This document shows positions 14,186 through 15,372 of a stretch of 15,372 bases of DNA, in pieces. Source of the DNA: CAYJBH01 sp964371365 (GTDB lineage: Bacteria; Bacillota; Clostridia; Oscillospirales; Ruminococcaceae); assembly GCA_964371365.1 (NCBI GenBank), contig CAYJMO010000053.1, forward strand, positions 1 through 15,372, read 5' to 3'. Each line of letters starts with the position of its first letter. The first letter of the stretch is position 1. Under the pieces are notes generated by a model. That model saw only the letters and a program-made list of their open reading frames with translations. It searched no databases and was not told the origin of the DNA. A program made the translations under genes and the position numbers.

Positions 14186-14231
14186 CTGATACAACCTCCC
14201 GATCAACTCATTGTTCGGGAGGTTGTATCAG
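14186..14231. repeat. long palindrome, copy 2, just after topA
   Basis: A 17-bp perfect stem (14186-14202 with 14215-14231) and the same 12-base loop as copy 1. Outside the shared 40-base core the outer stem bases differ from copy 1 but still pair, so pairing appears conserved. It lies 18 bases beyond the topA stop and might end or process that transcript, though no T-tract follows. Confidence 0.85.
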
Positions 14232-14249
14232 CGAAAAAATATATATTAA

Positions 14250-15372
14250 CTAATCGTTGCACTTTTCACATTTTGGGTTGTGACACAACATGGTCGGGGT
14301 TTTGCCGAGCTTTTTAAACAGTGTTTTTTGACATGACGCACAGCGTTCCTCGGTCGGTGCCTCGTTGGACAAAAAGGTGCATGTAGGATAGCCGGTACAG
14401 CCATAAAATGTCCTGCCTGTCTTACTTTTGCGTTTGGCGAGGGGTTTTTCACATATTGGGCACTCGCCGTCCGAGGGGTTTGCGATGGGTTTGATATTTT
14501 TGCATTCCGGATAGCCGGGACAGCCAAGGAATTTGCCGTACCGACCGTCGCGTATCACCATCATTTTACCACAGAGTTCGCACTTGACATCGGTCGGCTC
14601 GTCCGGTTTTTTATAGGTTTTGCCCTCGAGGTTTTTTTCCGCGGTCTCTAATGTCTTTTGAAGATACTCATATATATCCTTAATAGGTGTGTGCCAATCC
14701 GCCTCACCCTGTTCGATGGTGTCGAGAAGTAGCTCCATATCGGCGGAGAATTTGACATCGACAATATTTTCCCATTGTTCGGTCATCAGGTCGTTCACCG
14801 TTATGCCGAGCTCGGTCGGGTGCAGTCGACGTTGTTCTCGGGCGACATAACCGCGAGTGATGATGGTGTTAATGGTTGGAGCATAGGTCGAGGGGCGACC
14901 GATGCCGTTCTCCTCCAACGCCTTAATGATACTCGCCTCGTTATAACGTGCCGGCGGTTCGGTAAACTTCTGTAAAGAATTGAGCTTCTTGAGTAACAGT
15001 TCCTCCCCCTTTGTCATCTTGGGAAGGATTTTTTCCTTTTGCTCCTTTTCGTCGGTACTCTCGACATACAGGGTAGTGAATCCGTCAAACAGCACGCTGT
15101 AACCGGATGCTTTAAAGGTATGGTTTTCTCCTGCCAATATGGTCAACGACTGGGTGGCGAACTTCGCATCGGTCATCTGACTTGCCACAAAGCGGTTGAA
15201 GATCAGACGATAAAGTTTTGCGAGCTCACCCGACACCGAGCTTTCCACCATCTCGGGTGTAATGTTCACGTCGGAGGGACGTATCGCCTCATGCGCGTCC
15301 TGCACGTCACGACCCTTATTTTTATACACCCTGCGCTTTTCCGGAAGATATTCTTTTCCGTACCGCTCGGAG
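14250..15372 (-). CDS. topA: DNA topoisomerase I (5' part cut by window edge)
   Basis: Relaxes negatively supercoiled DNA. The C-terminal 373 residues are present; the reading frame stays open to the right edge, so the catalytic tyrosine and TOPRIM domain lie outside the window. The first residues, ERYGKEYLPEKRRVYKNKG, and QDAHEAIRPSD are a typical type IA stretch just after the active site. AEKNGIGRPST-like ENGIGRPSTYAPTI follows. Near the end are three zinc-finger-like repeats: CELCGK...GCPGYPEC, CPICEK...GCTGYPTC and CASCQK...CHNPKCEKC, the common arrangement in Bacillota TopA. An internal GTG at 15329 is not the start. Confidence 0.96.
   Translation of the reverse strand, partial: SERYGKEYLPEKRRVYKNKGRDVQDAHEAIRPSDVNITPEMVESSVSGELAKLYRLIFNRFVASQMTDAKFATQSLTILAGENHTFKASGYSVLFDGFTTLYVESTDEKEQKEKILPKMTKGEELLLKKLNSLQKFTEPPARYNEASIIKALEENGIGRPSTYAPTINTIITRGYVAREQRRLHPTELGITVNDLMTEQWENIVDVKFSADMELLLDTIEQGEADWHTPIKDIYEYLQKTLETAEKNLEGKTYKKPDEPTDVKCELCGKMMVIRDGRYGKFLGCPGYPECKNIKPIANPSDGECPICEKPLAKRKSKTGRTFYGCTGYPTCTFLSNEAPTEERCASCQKTLFKKLGKTPTMLCHNPKCEKCND

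Larger units (their letters stand above)
13645..14249. other. 605-bp gene-free, hairpin-rich region between topA and spo0A
   Basis: No convincing gene. The only modest frame, 13875-14063 (GTG start, plus), crosses several hairpins, lacks a ribosome site and looks spurious. Going from 13815 to 14231 it holds, in order, palindrome copy 1, a 10-bp hairpin, a 7-bp GC hairpin, a 76-base two-part AT-rich hairpin and palindrome copy 2. The part from 13645 to 13800 is AT-rich and should hold the spo0A promoter, but I see no strong consensus. The density of structures resembles a dispersed non-coding repeat element. Confidence 0.6.

Noticed and set aside
13817..14228. Possible CRISPR repeats
   Set aside because: Only two copies of a 40-base palindrome, 372 bases apart, with no regular spacers and no cas genes.
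14186..14231. Classical intrinsic terminator for topA
   Set aside because: The stem is strong but no T-run follows on the minus strand; an A-rich stretch follows instead, so it is listed as a palindromic repeat.

Overview
The window looks like a chromosomal segment of a spore-forming (or Spo0A-bearing) member of the Bacillota, class Clostridia. The reasons are a clear spo0A, strong AAGGAG-type ribosome binding sites, moderate-to-low GC with AT-rich intergenic regions, and typical clostridial families (YfcC transporter, DUF2156, AlkZ-related protein). Genus and species cannot be read from the sequence.

Layout. (1) 1-2869, minus strand: an operon of a small metallo-beta-lactamase-fold protein, argG and argH (argH runs off the left edge), with a sigma-A promoter at 2841-2869. 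These genes carry out the last two steps of arginine synthesis. (2) 2885-8124: an accessory-looking locus around a divergent promoter region (5819-5943). Leftward is a 977-residue surface-type protein with DUF11-like and SdrD-B-like beta domains but no signal peptide or sortase signal. Rightward are a 208-residue helical protein, two paralogous small helical proteins and a two-TM membrane protein. The large protein ends in the same ~33-residue motif that is found in both small paralogs. Two promoters on the plus strand fit the mother-cell sigma-K consensus (mACm-N16-CATANNNTA). (3) 8121-9585, minus: a YfcC/DcuC-family transporter with its own promoter, overlapping the membrane-protein gene tail to tail by 4 bp. 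(4) 9611-12861, minus: a tight four-gene operon (DUF2156 protein, HAD phosphatase, AlkZ-related protein, YgjP-like metallopeptidase) behind a perfect TTGACA-17-TATAAT promoter and a short 5' hairpin. (5) 12877-13644, minus: spo0A. (6) 13645-14249: about 600 bp without genes but rich in hairpins, including two copies of an identical 40-nt palindrome. (7) 14250-15372, minus: the 3' part of topA (three zinc fingers), cut by the right edge.

The most interesting part is the 2885-8124 locus. My reading, which is inference, is a mother-cell-expressed spore-surface or similar self-assembling module: a signal-less adhesin-like protein, docked through a C-terminal helix motif to small proteins carrying the same motif, with a membrane protein and a coiled-coil protein alongside. 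I do not know a published description of this gene set.
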